Shown: positions 34,073-44,764 of the stretch, piece by piece
How the letters are laid out: each line of letters starts with the position of its first letter
How positions within the stretch are numbered: position 1 is the stretch's first letter
Assembly (NCBI GenBank): GCA_000818945.1
Contig: KN805375.1
Location: 756,439-820,438 of the forward strand
Source of the DNA: Schizochytrium sp. CCTCC M209059
Taxonomy: Eukaryota; Sar; Bigyra; Thraustochytrida; Thraustochytriidae
Length of the DNA: 64,000 nt
Direction of reading: 5' to 3'
The notes under the pieces: model-generated
What the model was told of the DNA's origin: nothing
Databases searched by the model: none
The model's input: the letters and a program-made list of their open reading frames with translations, nothing else
Position numbers and translations under genes: made by a program

Positions 34073-34330
34073 TCAAATGACTTCGAGACTCTCTTCCGAG
34101 TAACGACGATCCATGGCGAGACGCTCACCGTCCCTGCCCACGAGCTCAAAGTCGGCGTGCCGGCGGTCCGCGTTGAACTTTGCGGCCTCCTCCATCTCCA
34201 AATACTCGTGCGAAAGGTTCATGCGAAAGTACACTCCGTGGCACACGCCAAGCGCCGTCACCACGCCCATCACCACAATCAGCACCACCATGCCCGCGAG
34301 CTGCTCTTCCGGCTCCGCCACAGACTCCAT
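34073..34330 (-). CDS. Small single-pass membrane protein (85 aa), unknown
   Basis: The product is 85 residues, with one hydrophobic span at about residues 12-36 (LAGMVVLIVVMGVVTALGVC...), a short acidic N-terminus and a charged C-terminal tail rich in Glu, Arg and Asp. The layout suggests a tail- or signal-anchored organelle or plasma-membrane subunit. No family was recognised. It is accepted as a gene because it has an ATG start and stop, coherent composition, and lies in a compact neighbourhood divergent from the calpain gene. Its small size leaves some doubt. Confidence 0.55.
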   Translation of the reverse strand: MESVAEPEEQLAGMVVLIVVMGVVTALGVCHGVYFRMNLSHEYLEMEEAAKFNADRRHADFELVGRDGERLAMDRRYSEESLEVI

Positions 34331-35541
34331 CTTCTTCGCCCGCGTGTGCGTGCGCGACGACTGCGCACGACCTCACGCAAGCGGCCGCTCGGCGAACGCC
34401 ACTGCCACGCGCAGCGCCTGCCGGCAACTAAGCCCGCGCCGGCACCCCGCGCCGTCCCCGCGCCTCGCTCCGCCGCGCCCGGCGTCCGGGGTCTGCCTCG
34501 GCGCCGCGCGCTCGTACAGCAACTCCTGGTGCAAGCCGATGCCGACGGTTTACAACGTAGACAACAATGTGAACATGACGCCTGCCTGACGTGAGTCCGC
34601 GGGACGATGGACCCGACTCGACTCGACAAAGGATGGAGAAGAAGAAGCTCGTCGTGTTGGTGTATCGCCTCGACTTCGCGGGGCAAGGCAAAAGCTCAGG
34701 TGAGCCTATTTTAGTAAGGGAGTGTTGCAAAGATGAAGCTTTTGCGTACGCCGCAGAAGCAAGTGTACCGTGTCACATGTTTAATGATTCTGGCATGGGT
34801 CCCCTGCGAGGCGGACAGCCGTGTGCCATTGCGATCAGACAGACCAATGAGGCCTATCGCACCGGATTTTTCGTATTACTATTATCATCATCGGGAGCAG
34901 CAGCAGCATAGACTATCGGCCGAGGCCTCGTGTCATAATCATCGTCTTCATCATTACCATCCCCAAGTGACCTATTTACGTGGCATGGCAGTCATCTCCG
35001 ACCGCTACTTTGCGACGCTCCACTCGGCCTGGCCCGTGGCCACCACGTCGCGAGGCTCGGTTGTGCGTCACCGACTTGCCAATCTTTGCCCAAGGGAAAT
35101 CCCCCCTCCATCTGGGTACGAACGGCCTTCCGCGAATACGAATCAAGGACTGACTGACTGACAGTGACGCAGGGAGAAAAAGATCGCTTTCTTTGTTTGC
35201 TTCTTTCCTTTCTTTTTTTTTCCTTGTAGACCAAGTCCGGGCAAAAGCTACGCTCGCGCCCGCCCGACAGCTTGCAGGCGAACTTTCGGCCGGCAGCACA
35301 CGGGGCTTGACAGCTGGTCTGTCTCCAGTCTTGTTTGCTTGCAGTGGTGCCAAGCGACAAGCACGGCCAAGCCTTGCGGACGTTTTGTTTCGCCGTCATC
35401 GTGCTCGTCTTTACCAACTTTCACGCTTCGCGAGCCCCGAGGACAGCACTTACCAAGGACAACGAGGCCACCAAGTCTTTCGTGCCACACTGACAAGAGC
35501 GGGCGCGACTCACTCCACCTCGTCTTTGCCCATTTACGCCC
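34331..35541. other. Divergent intergenic region upstream of calpain-7
   Basis: A 1211-bp region between the small membrane protein (minus) and calpain-7 (plus). A donor-like CAG|GTGAGC at 34700 and an acceptor-like pyrimidine tract ending TTGTAG at 35229 could define a 5'-UTR intron of the calpain gene. The frame 35193-35561 stays open but looks Arg/Ala/Ser-rich. No separate gene was accepted. Confidence 0.5.
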
Positions 35542-38500
35542 ATGAGCTACGACGACGATGACGATGATGACCTTGAAATGGAACTGGAGCTCCTCTACGA
35601 GACCGCACAGGCCTGGGTGGACCGCGCGCACGAGGCAAATGCCCGGCACGCCAACTTCGAGGAAGCAAAATACACAGAAAGTGCCATTGATACCTTTAAA
35701 GACACCCTCGCGCTGGAAACAGATCCTTCGTGCAAAACAAAGTTGATCGAACGCATGAGCGACCTGCAAGCCCGCGCAGATGATCTTGGCAAACAAGTCG
35801 CCAAGTTACCCGATGCGGACGACCTTCTCAGCCGTGCTGTGGGTCTCGATAAAGCCGGAAACGACGCCGAAGCACGAAACCTCTACCTCGATGCAGCCGA
35901 CGCGTACAAACACGCCTTGCAAAGAGACCCAGTCGACTTGCTCAAGTCTCAAAAAAAAAAGTGGACAACGCTGCTGGACATGGCCGTCAGTCGCGCAGAA
36001 GCCGTGACAAAACGCGCCACAACAAAGGAGTTCGAACAGTCGACCGCTCATGCTCTTGCTGCACCGTCGGAAGACGGGAAACCCACGCGCGAAGACATGC
36101 GCGTACTCCAGGACTCGTCGCACATCAATGGATGCATCTTCGAACCGTGGGATATGGCGTCCCCCGACTCATGGAAGTTCGACTTTAAAGAACCATTTTG
36201 CGACCCAGACGGTAATCTTAGACTGTCGGCGCAACAGCGGGAACACTGCGCGGGCTGGGCGCGTCCGCGGCAGATCTGGCCCGGACAGCGACCGCGCGTG
36301 CTCGCCAAAACACCCTCTCCTGGCGACGTCGTTCAGGATTACGTCACAAACTGCAGCTTTGTCAGCTCGCTCTGCCTCGCAGCTTACCACGAGCGCAAGT
36401 GGGGGCGAAAGTTCATTTCCGGCATCATTTTCCCGCAAGACAGCTCCAATTGGCCTGCGTACAATCCCGATGGCAAGTACATTGTCAAGTTGCATTGGAA
36501 CGGAGCGCCACGCCAAGTCATCGTCGATGATCGATTTCCCGTGACTCAGGATCGTGACTGGCTCTGCTCGCACTCGCGACGCAAAAACGAGCTCTGGGTC
36601 AGCATCATTGAAAAAGCCTACATGAAACTCAACGGTGGCTACAACTTTGCCGGCAGCGTCTCGGGCATTGACCTTTACGCACTCACTGGCTGGATCCCCG
36701 AGGCCCATCTCATGGCCAGCATGGCCGCGGAAGGCCTCGACTTTGCCTGGAACAAGCTGCTCTCTGCATCGAGAACAGGCGATGTGCTCACAACAATTTC
36801 CACCTCTGACATTGACGAAGAGGTGGCGACACAAGTTGGTCTTGTGCCGCTCCATGCCTATGCAGTCCTTCGCGTCATTGAGCTCTCCGATGGCACCCGC
36901 CTTGTGCTCCTAAAAAACCCTTGGCGCCGTGTGCGCTGGAATGGCCCCTTTAGCATGTCCGATCGAACCAACTGGACCCCCCAGCGCATCCGTGAGGTTG
37001 GCCTTGACCTTGAACGCACGCAAGAGGACAATGGCATGTTTTACATTGACTACGACTCGGTTCTCAACTTCTTTCACGTCCTTTTTCTCAATTGGAACCC
37101 AGAGCTCTTTACGCACCGCAGCGTCGTGCACCGGACCTGGCCCTCCACTGCGATCAAGCCCAACGAAGCCCTCTCCGTCGCGGAGAACCCGCAATTTCAG
37201 CTTCTCATTGACGATGTCGGTCCTCCGCCTTCCAACCCGCTCGACGACCTTCCCGCCGCTCCGACGCACGCAGTGACATCACCCTCGGGCACCGAGGCCA
37301 AGAGCAACATCGCCGCCCGCGACATGCTTTTAAGTGAGACTCCCGATAATCTCGACGAGGTCGCGGGGGCTGCTGCTTCTGCTGCAAACAATGCGAACGA
37401 GGACCCAGGCGAGGTGATTGATAGCACGCCCACGGGACTCATCTGGATCCTTCTCTCGCGCCACGTCGTCAACTACGCTCAGCTCCTCAGTAAAGACCCT
37501 GGAGACTTTATGACCCTCAATGTCTACGATCGACGGGACGGAAGCCGTGTCTACTACCCCGAAAACCCGCTCGTGCGAGGCGTCTACAGTAACAATCCGC
37601 ACAATCTCATTTCATTGCAAGTCAAGCCCGGCGCGCACGCATACACGCTGGTCGTCTCGCTCTATGAAAAACTCCGCAGCATGAACTACTCGCTCACCGT
37701 CTTTGCTTCGATCCATTGCCGAAACCCCGTTCTCCGACCGCTTCCACTCACCATGAGACACGCGCAGGAAATTCAGGGCGAATGGAGAAGCCACTCTGCC
37801 GGCGGCTGTCCCAAATATCCAACCTACATGCAAAACCCGCAATGGTCCATTATATTTGAGCAGAATTGCGCAATGCTTCATCTCCACATGAACGCCAACG
37901 CCGAGTATCCCATTAACTTGCGTCTCTTTCATAAGCCAACAGGCCAAAGACGCGTCGATTGTGCGGACCCTCGTATTATCAAGGCTACGTCTGGACCCTA
38001 TCGCAAGGGATTCTGCATGCTTGAAATGCACAATCTCGAAGCAGGAGCTCCCTACACAATTGTCGCGAGCACCTTTACTTCGGGCCAGCTTGGTACCTTT
38101 TACCTTCAAACCGAGGCCGATGTGCCCTTTTCGATCGAGGACGTTGCAAATGAGGCCGAGCACCTCGACTATCGTCAAGTTATTCCTGGAAACTGGAGCG
38201 CGCAAGATGGAACAGACGGCGGATGTCCTAATTTTGGCACCTATGCCTACAACCCTATTGTCAGGATTCGTTGCGAGGCAGACAGCACCGAGCTCCATGT
38301 GCGCCTTCGCTATCTACCCGAAACCGAAGACGGCACATGCGCAGAGTGGCCGTCGCTCAATCTATCCATTTTCTCCGAACCCGTGACGTCGCGCCAGGCC
38401 CAAGACGCAAGCTTTGTCTCCAATGGCGGCATCTATACGAATCCGCCTTGCGGGACCATCATTGAAGACTGCAATCTCAGGCGGGGCACTTATTTTCTTG

Positions 38501-38853
38501 TCCCGTCCACCTTTGAGCCCATGGAAGGGGATTATATTCTTGTCCTCTATTCTTCACATCCAATCGACGCCTTTTTCGAGCCAACGCGAGGACCACCGCC
38601 GCCGGGTCTTCGTAAGCCGGTGCCCCCCAAACCACCCAAGGTCGAAGACACTCCTCAGAACCTAATTCATGAGGAGGAGGGGGATACTACCAATGCAGTC
38701 AACACAGACGATGTAGCGCCTGCGTATCCGCTCCCAGACGATAACCCTCCTACGTTCGTCAAGGTTGCCAGAAGCATTATAAAGGACATGGCAGCACAAG
38801 ACCAAGACGCTGACCACGCCCAGCAGCCTTCAAACGAACCCACATACCTGTGA
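35542..38853 (+). CDS. CAPN7: Calpain-7 (PalB/Rim13-type cysteine protease)
   Basis: A 1103-residue calpain of the ESCRT-linked branch. Two MIT-like helical repeats occupy about residues 10-160; these bind ESCRT-III tails in calpain-7. The protease core follows, with catalytic Cys271 (in VTNCSFVSSL), His438 (in PLHAYAVLRV) and Asn459 (in LLKNPWRR), plus calpain-7 hallmarks ELWVSIIEKAYMKLNGGY and DLYALTGWIPE. Three C2-like (calpain III) modules come next; two begin with the GxW...GGCPx motif, near residues 750 and 890. The tail is Pro/Asp-rich. It is longer than human calpain-7 (813) because of the extra C2-like module and tail. In yeast and fungi the homologue processes the pH-response factor Rim101/PacC. 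Neighbour: it converges on the Sfi1-like gene, 120 bp apart. No intron in the coding part. Confidence 0.95.
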   Translation: MSYDDDDDDDLEMELELLYETAQAWVDRAHEANARHANFEEAKYTESAIDTFKDTLALETDPSCKTKLIERMSDLQARADDLGKQVAKLPDADDLLSRAVGLDKAGNDAEARNLYLDAADAYKHALQRDPVDLLKSQKKKWTTLLDMAVSRAEAVTKRATTKEFEQSTAHALAAPSEDGKPTREDMRVLQDSSHINGCIFEPWDMASPDSWKFDFKEPFCDPDGNLRLSAQQREHCAGWARPRQIWPGQRPRVLAKTPSPGDVVQDYVTNCSFVSSLCLAAYHERKWGRKFISGIIFPQDSSNWPAYNPDGKYIVKLHWNGAPRQVIVDDRFPVTQDRDWLCSHSRRKNELWVSIIEKAYMKLNGGYNFAGSVSGIDLYALTGWIPEAHLMASMAAEGLDFAWNKLLSASRTGDVLTTISTSDIDEEVATQVGLVPLHAYAVLRVIELSDGTRLVLLKNPWRRVRWNGPFSMSDRTNWTPQRIREVGLDLERTQEDNGMFYIDYDSVLNFFHVLFLNWNPELFTHRSVVHRTWPSTAIKPNEALSVAENPQFQLLIDDVGPPPSNPLDDLPAAPTHAVTSPSGTEAKSNIAARDMLLSETPDNLDEVAGAAASAANNANEDPGEVIDSTPTGLIWILLSRHVVNYAQLLSKDPGDFMTLNVYDRRDGSRVYYPENPLVRGVYSNNPHNLISLQVKPGAHAYTLVVSLYEKLRSMNYSLTVFASIHCRNPVLRPLPLTMRHAQEIQGEWRSHSAGGCPKYPTYMQNPQWSIIFEQNCAMLHLHMNANAEYPINLRLFHKPTGQRRVDCADPRIIKATSGPYRKGFCMLEMHNLEAGAPYTIVASTFTSGQLGTFYLQTEADVPFSIEDVANEAEHLDYRQVIPGNWSAQDGTDGGCPNFGTYAYNPIVRIRCEADSTELHVRLRYLPETEDGTCAEWPSLNLSIFSEPVTSRQAQDASFVSNGGIYTNPPCGTIIEDCNLRRGTYFLVPSTFEPMEGDYILVLYSSHPIDAFFEPTRGPPPPGLRKPVPPKPPKVEDTPQNLIHEEEGDTTNAVNTDDVAPAYPLPDDNPPTFVKVARSIIKDMAAQDQDADHAQQPSNEPTYL

Positions 38854-38973
38854 AAGTACAATCTCCTCATAGCAGAGCAGAACTGATAGTGTAGGCCTAT
38901 ACGACTTTTTCTGAATTATTCGCTATACTGCAATAATGGCTCGGCTCTCTCGGCAAGCTTCATTTTTTCTTTC

Positions 38974-41900
38974 TCATCCCAATGCAGCAAGACCCATTCT
39001 GCCGGCCTCCCCGTACGCGCGCAGACGCAAAAATATCCGCTGCAAAAGCACACGCCGATGGTGACTTGCCGCAACCGCGACCAGCTTTTCAAGTCTCGCA
39101 CGGGAGCACGCCTCGCGCGCCCACAGTGAAAATTTGCGTCCAAGTTGGAGCTTGACTACCTCACACCGCAGCGCAAGCTCGCGTGCAAGCTCGTGTGCTG
39201 CGTGCCGCTTCAAGCGCACAATGCACGCTCGTAACGCCGAGCACACTTGGATTCTCGCAAGAGACTCGCAGGCTCGCGCACGCGCAATAGCGCGTTCCCG
39301 ACATGCCGAAAAAGCTTGAAACCCCTGCCACGATAAACGACGTGACCTCGCGCGAGCAAAGTACGCGCGATCCGCAGCAGCGCGCGCTTGCCACAGTCGA
39401 AAATAGTGCCCAAGAACATGTTTCTTCCCGAACTGCATTTTTTCTCGCGCTGCTTGCTCTCGCCAGGCACGCAGCGCCCTCCACACGCGACGACGAAGCA
39501 CCACTGACCAGTGTCGGTCCGCGCGAAGCGTTTGTTCGCGGGATCGCACGAGTTCGTGACGAAGATATTGCAGAGCACGCACGGCGTCGCGCCATTGCTC
39601 CATGGCTGCGCGTTGCGTCATTCGACGCTGAATTGCAATGCGTAACTTGTACCATGCATGCGCCAGTTGCAGTCGTGAGGCCGCCTGCTCTAATGCGAGT
39701 GACTCTCGTCGCGATCGTGTCGACGCTGCAACCCATGCATGTATGGCGTTTCGCATCACTTTGCGGCGAGCAGCAGCAGACTGCCACGCGTTAAAGCAAG
39801 CAGCGAGATCCGCATGCCGCGCGGCCTTGGTAACGCGTCGCAGTCGTTCGAGAGCTTCCCGCGTCATGATACGAGTCATTTTACGCACGAGAATGGCACC
39901 TTTCCACTGTTTCAAGAGACGATGAGCGCGTAGTCGTCGAAGCGCTGCCGCGCGCAAACGCGTCTCCTTTCTTGCCGCACATTCACGACGGAGATGGAGC
40001 AATGCACGACGCGCACGCACACGCAGCATGTGGTCCTCTGCAAGGCGCAAGCGTTGCACTGCCGCGACATTAGTCCGGAGGTTCTCCAAGACCCACGGAC
40101 CATGCCGTGCACGACCAAGGCCTGTCAGTACGCGGGCTGCATCCCGTTTCATCGCGGACAGATGACTCGCGACCTCAGGCGAGAGAACATAGAGATGCGC
40201 GAGCAAAAGCTCGCGCATCTTTCGACCTAACAATGTCGCTTGTCGCCAAAAGGAAAAAAATCGAGAGCGTACGCGTTTCGCATACTTTTGTTCGTATTGG
40301 CGAAGGAAAAGCACAAAACCACGCCATCGCATCCATACCTGGCGCCACTGGAAACAAAAAAGCGCATGACACAATGCCTCCACCGCGTGACGCCGCTGCA
40401 GTTGGAGTCGCGCATGAGCACGCAAGGCTCTAAATGCGCGCTGCTGCCCCACTTTTTTACGCAAGGCCTCCGCGCGCAACTCTCTCACGAGAGCAGGGCG
40501 CGCCTGGTACTGCCAGGCGTGCCAAAGAATAAATAGAGTCGAATGCGCTTTCTTTCGCCGAAACCTTGACACGCGAGCGTGAATGGACCATTTTTGAATG
40601 TACTCGCGCTGTTGCACGGCCTGCAAATACAATTGAGCGCCACGAAGTACTCTCTTTCGTGCGGCATGCTGACCCAGCTGGACGAGTGTGAGACGCTTTG
40701 CAATTACACGCTGGTTGACCAGGTGACGCGCTACAAGAATCTGCCGATCCAGATGCCGCTTCTTTCGTAATCCTGGCACGAGACGAATGAGCGCTCTTGC
40801 AAGCGCATTCCGACGTGCCAGAGCTTTTGCCTCTCGCAACTGCCGCGAATCGCGCGCGAAAGTCCTAAGACGAGCCATTCCTTGACGGAGTCGACGCTTT
40901 TCCCAAGCAACATACGGGTCGGGAAGCTCTTTTCTTGAAGTGTGTGCGACTAGCATGCAAAGCGCATGGCGCCGCCGGCGATCATCAATCCTTTGTTGAG
41001 CTTGCTTGACACGCTGCTCTTGCTTGCGCCACTCTCGAAGTCGACGTACGCCTAAACGATATCGTCGATGATTGTAGAAATCAAGCATCATCTTGCGCCC
41101 AGCTTTGCGAGTCTGGGCATACGTGCGCAGCCAACACAAAGCCCTTGCAAGTTTATGTCGAGAGACCGACTGCATCACACACGATTGCTTGATTGCAATC
41201 GACCTCAGGGCCCAGAGACACGTCCACGCTTTCCGGAGCAACGTGGACTGATAGTGATGCGCCGCGAGCTCGACCCGCTGATGGCACATGCGAGAAGAAA
41301 TTGTAGCTGTCCGCAAATGTAGAAGGGCCAGCCGACAAAAGCGCGTGTGCCGTTGCAACATGACTCTTTCGATGATGATTGCAAGCGACGCTCTTTGTGA
41401 GGAGACTCGCGCGTTTTGCGCAAGTTTACACAATCCAGCACGCTGTCTCCTGTTTACCCAAAGTGTATGTGCTTTGGAGTCTTGAAGATGGTCGCGCCAG
41501 CGATGTAGCAGCACTTGCAGGCTCTGGTTTCGGGCACGGTGCGTAAAATGGTGCCACTCCTCTAAAGCACTTCTAAGGCATTGCTTGCGGAGTAAGCCCG
41601 CAAGGCGAGCACGAGCTCGCCAGGTCGCAAACACCTCTTTGCAAAGTCGATGTGTTCGTCGCAACGCGCAGGTCGCACTCTGGCGTTGTGCAACCAAAGA
41701 TAGCCTCCACCGTCGTAAGACTTCTGCCTTGGCTCGACCCACCGTATCGGCGTGAATGCGCTCACTAGCGGCCCGTGTACGACGCTGCATCGTTGATATC
41801 AGCCGTAGCTGCTGAAAAGACTGTTGGAGCTTGAAGCGATACAATTGATGCGTACGTGCGCGCAAAAGCTGCGCAAACTGAACTCGATCACACCACGCAT

Positions 41901-43074
41901 TCCAAGCCTTGCGCAGAGCGCGCTCTGCAAAAGCAATTCGTGCAATCTTTTGCAAGAGATGTGCTTTCTTCCACTGCGCAAGTGCACTCCTGCCAATCAG
42001 TACGAGACGTATCTGACGACCCACGATGTCATCACGTGCGCGTTGGGCTTCACCCGCGGCGTTCCAGCAGATGAATGCACGTCGAAGACAAGAATGGCGA
42101 GCCAGAGTTGCAGCTGCTCGTGCGTGTTGTTTGCGTTCGACAACAAGTACAGCCCAATGCTCGAAGGAATCGCGGAGTCGTACCTTTTGCACAGACCTTT
42201 CACGAAGTTCCGCTGCGCCTCGGGCTCCAGTGCGCCAGCGGTAGAAATAGGTGCTCAAAAACCAGCGCGATGCGACGAGATTGCATGCGCGCTCACGTCT
42301 TTGCTGAGCGGTATAAGTGGCCCATGCGTGGAAGAGCCTACGTCGTTGCAAATGAGAAATCGCTGTAAGCGTGCGACGTTGCCATGAGCGATGCCGCGCT
42401 GCCAAAGCGAGTCTTCGTAACACAGAGCGTTTTCGTTGGAGCGTCTGAAAGATTTCTGTTCCCTCGAGCAAACGTTGGTATCGTGCGTACTTCCAGAGTG
42501 CGTCGAGTGCTCGACAGCAATAAAGTTTGCGAAGCTGGCACGCGGCCTGCTCGCTAGTGGAGCGCCGGCGTCGCTGCGTCGCGGTCATTACACGATTTGA
42601 CCAAAGCTTCCGGAGAGCCTTGCGTTTGCACACGAGGAGGCGATAGGAGGTGCATGCCTCGAGCACGGTCTTTCTTCGTCTTCGTTCGTGCACGACTGCA
42701 ACCCAGGTATGAAAACATCGATGCACTCGCCAAGCATCCACGAGAGCCCGACAGTGCATGACGATGGGACGATTGATGGCTGGCATTGTAAATGCAAAAA
42801 AACCGCCCGATCGATCGATCCAGGAAAGTAGCGAGATGATTTGTAATGGGTCGCGGAGCACGGGATGCAGCATTTGCTTTGTTTCGCGCCAACTGCGCAA
42901 AAGGTCCCTCTTGCTGGCGCCCAGGGCATTTTGCGAGCCTATCCTACCGGTTTGGAGCCTCGCCGTGTCACTGTTTTCGTCGTCGTTGTCGTGTTTGATA
43001 GCGGGCCCTACCTCGAGCGGGAAGGCGTCGAAGCGAGGTGTGTTGACCTTGACGCCGTGGAGACGGCGGTGCAT
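38974..43074 (-). CDS. Sfi1-repeat-like centrin-binding scaffold protein
   Basis: A 1366-residue, almost entirely helical, Arg/Leu/Ala-rich protein. It consists of many short repeats with a conserved Trp or Phe, of the form (A)L..W+..., for example FATWRARARLAGLLRKQ and LHRWRDHL. This is the pattern of Sfi1 repeats, each of which binds one centrin molecule along a long helix at centrosomes or basal bodies. Repeats run from about residue 110 to the end. No other domain or signal is seen. The start at 43074 is the first ATG. A role at the zoospore basal body or spindle pole is inferred. It could instead be another Trp-repeat coiled protein; a profile search is needed to settle the family. Confidence 0.7.
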   Translation of the reverse strand: MHRRLHGVKVNTPRFDAFPLEVGPAIKHDNDDENSDTARLQTGRIGSQNALGASKRDLLRSWRETKQMLHPVLRDPLQIISLLSWIDRSGGFFAFTMPAINRPIVMHCRALVDAWRVHRCFHTWVAVVHERRRRKTVLEACTSYRLLVCKRKALRKLWSNRVMTATQRRRRSTSEQAACQLRKLYCCRALDALWKYARYQRLLEGTEIFQTLQRKRSVLRRLALAARHRSWQRRTLTAISHLQRRRLFHAWATYTAQQRRERACNLVASRWFLSTYFYRWRTGARGAAELRERSVQKVRLRDSFEHWAVLVVERKQHARAAATLARHSCLRRAFICWNAAGEAQRARDDIVGRQIRLVLIGRSALAQWKKAHLLQKIARIAFAERALRKAWNAWCDRVQFAQLLRARTHQLYRFKLQQSFQQLRLISTMQRRTRAASERIHADTVGRAKAEVLRRWRLSLVAQRQSATCALRRTHRLCKEVFATWRARARLAGLLRKQCLRSALEEWHHFTHRARNQSLQVLLHRWRDHLQDSKAHTLWVNRRQRAGLCKLAQNARVSSQRASLAIIIERVMLQRHTRFCRLALLHLRTATISSRMCHQRVELAAHHYQSTLLRKAWTCLWALRSIAIKQSCVMQSVSRHKLARALCWLRTYAQTRKAGRKMMLDFYNHRRYRLGVRRLREWRKQEQRVKQAQQRIDDRRRRHALCMLVAHTSRKELPDPYVAWEKRRLRQGMARLRTFARDSRQLREAKALARRNALARALIRLVPGLRKKRHLDRQILVARHLVNQRVIAKRLTLVQLGQHAARKRVLRGAQLYLQAVQQREYIQKWSIHARVSRFRRKKAHSTLFILWHAWQYQARPALVRELRAEALRKKVGQQRAFRALRAHARLQLQRRHAVEALCHALFCFQWRQVWMRWRGFVLFLRQYEQKYAKRVRSRFFSFWRQATLLGRKMRELLLAHLYVLSPEVASHLSAMKRDAARVLTGLGRARHGPWVLENLRTNVAAVQRLRLAEDHMLRVRARRALLHLRRECAARKETRLRAAALRRLRAHRLLKQWKGAILVRKMTRIMTREALERLRRVTKAARHADLAACFNAWQSAAARRKVMRNAIHAWVAASTRSRRESLALEQAASRLQLAHAWYKLRIAIQRRMTQRAAMEQWRDAVRALQYLRHELVRSREQTLRADRHWSVVLRRRVWRALRAWREQAAREKMQFGKKHVLGHYFRLWQARAAADRAYFARARSRRLSWQGFQAFSACRERAIARARACESLARIQVCSALRACIVRLKRHAAHELARELALRCEVVKLQLGRKFSLWAREACSRARLEKLVAVAASHHRRVLLQRIFLRLRAYGEAGRMGLAALG

Positions 43075-44146
43075 GGCGAGGTGGCTCTTGCTGCAGCGTT
43101 GCCAAGGTCGCTGGAAAACGAGGACGGCCTAGGTCTGGCGCGCCCCGCGTCGACCCGGGGCCATCGACTTCGACCGCTCTTCTCGGCGCGGGCCGGCCCC
43201 AGCCCCCGACCACGGTTTAGGCACATAACTTTTGCCAAGACGGTTTTTTCTCGTCGTGCTTTTTCTTCTCGATCCGTTGAATGACCGGCCGAAATGACCA
43301 CTGCATGATCAACAATGGAGAGGTCCACAGACGTCTTGCTGGGCTCGTGCGTCTGACTGTCGGTCGGACTCCCCACCCGCTTGAAAGCCGCTTTGTCTTT
43401 TCGCAAAATGCTCGCCTCGAGTCAGGCTGTCGCGAGAAAGCGTCCTCGAGGCCCCTCGCGCGGCGCCTTGCTCGTGCGGCCCGTCCTCCGCTCTCCTCGA
43501 TCTCCCATCCTCGCCCCGACGCTGGGCGAGAGAGCGAGCGAGCGAGGGGCGCGCGCGCACGAGACCGCACGAGACGAGACCCCGCGAGACGTCGCGCAGC
43601 CGAGCGCGCGGTGCTGCCCCAGGAGAGCTCGCGCGAGGCCGCCAGCGACGCCGACGGCGCCGGTCCCTGGTGACCAACCACCGCGTACGCGGAGTCCCAG
43701 TCCCAGCCAGGCTCGCCTTAAGGCGCGACGCCGCGCTCGTAACGCAGCGCAGCTCAAGCTGCCGCTGCCGCCGCTGCTGCTGCCGCTGCTGCTGCTGCTG
43801 AGCGGCGAGCGTTCGCGGGGAGAGAGGACCCCGAGCTCGTCGCGGCCGGGCGAGGCGGTGCAGATGGGAATGATGCTCAGAGGGACCGCGGCTGGCGCAG
43901 AGTATGTATGCCGCGTGAGGCTCTCCGGGTGCTTGCACCAGCTTGCGCTCGGCCTCGGTCGGCGTCGGGCTAGATGCTGCACTCACTGGTCATTGCGGCA
44001 GGCAAAGGCGGCAAAGCCGCAACGCAGAGACGAAGTCACCTCGGTCGGGAGTGCCACTTTCATTCGTTCGTTCGTTCGTTCGTGCGTTCGTTCGTTCGTG
44101 CGTTCATTCGTTCATTCTCGGTGCCGGCGAGGAAAGAGACGCGAGG
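43075..44146. other. Divergent intergenic region with (GTTC)n
   Basis: 1072 bp between the Sfi1-like gene and a small membrane protein gene transcribed away from it. GC-rich, with a GTTC array just upstream of the right-hand start. Overlapping open frames of Arg/Ala/Ser composition are not credible genes. Confidence 0.6.
44061..44118. repeat. (GTTC)n tetranucleotide array
   Basis: About 14 GTTC units with two single-base interruptions (GTGC), 29 bp before the next start codon, probably in the 5' UTR. Confidence 0.9.
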
Positions 44147-44764
44147 ATGACCGCGGAGCCCAGGAAGACGGCGAAGACCGCGCCCGAGAAGCCGGAGACC
44201 AAGGCTGTCGGGGAGATGCCAGTGGACAAAACGCCACGCAAGCAGGAACTCCGCGAGGCGAAGCAGCAGGGCCGCCACGAAGTCCGTCTCGGCGCAGCCT
44301 GTGTGGCAGCGGCGGTGGGACTCTGGAGAGCGCACAGTCTTGGCAAGGCGCGTCTGGGCGACTCTGTCAAGGGTGAGCGTTTCCTGTTCTACTGCTTTAA
44401 CGTGTTTGAGGCCGCGGTGAACGCAAGCGGCGCCTTCTTCCTCTTGGCGGCGCCGAGCTACTCGGCGCAACTGCTGTGCCCAACGAGCAAAGACCAAGCT
44501 GCGCTCGAGCACCCGGCAACGCGATTCTGCTTGCGGCTCTTTGGCGCGACTGAGGCTCTCGTGGCAAGTGTGTTTGCCTTTGGTCTCAAGCCAGATAATG
44601 CAAAGACACTGCTCAGGTCTGTGCTCGGAGCTGACATTCTTCGGCTCGGTCTGCTTCTCAGCTACCTTGCGGACAAGCCCACCAACATCATTGGCCCTGC
44701 GGTCATTACGCACATGCTCACGATGATCTCCGTCATCCTTGCCAAGCTGCTCTACCTCTTTTGA
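44147..44764 (+). CDS. Multi-pass membrane protein, unknown family
   Basis: The 205-residue product starts at the ATG at 44147. The longer upstream frame runs through the GTTC repeat and reads as Ser/Phe/Val/Arg repeats, so it was discarded. After a basic, Lys/Glu-rich N-terminus of ~50 residues there are about four hydrophobic segments (near residues 50-65, 80-105, 125-150 and 175-205). No signature motif was recognised. The gene lies between the Sfi1-like gene and the DCC protein. Likely a small integral membrane protein of an organelle or ER; function unknown. Confidence 0.65.
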   Translation: MTAEPRKTAKTAPEKPETKAVGEMPVDKTPRKQELREAKQQGRHEVRLGAACVAAAVGLWRAHSLGKARLGDSVKGERFLFYCFNVFEAAVNASGAFFLLAAPSYSAQLLCPTSKDQAALEHPATRFCLRLFGATEALVASVFAFGLKPDNAKTLLRSVLGADILRLGLLLSYLADKPTNIIGPAVITHMLTMISVILAKLLYLF

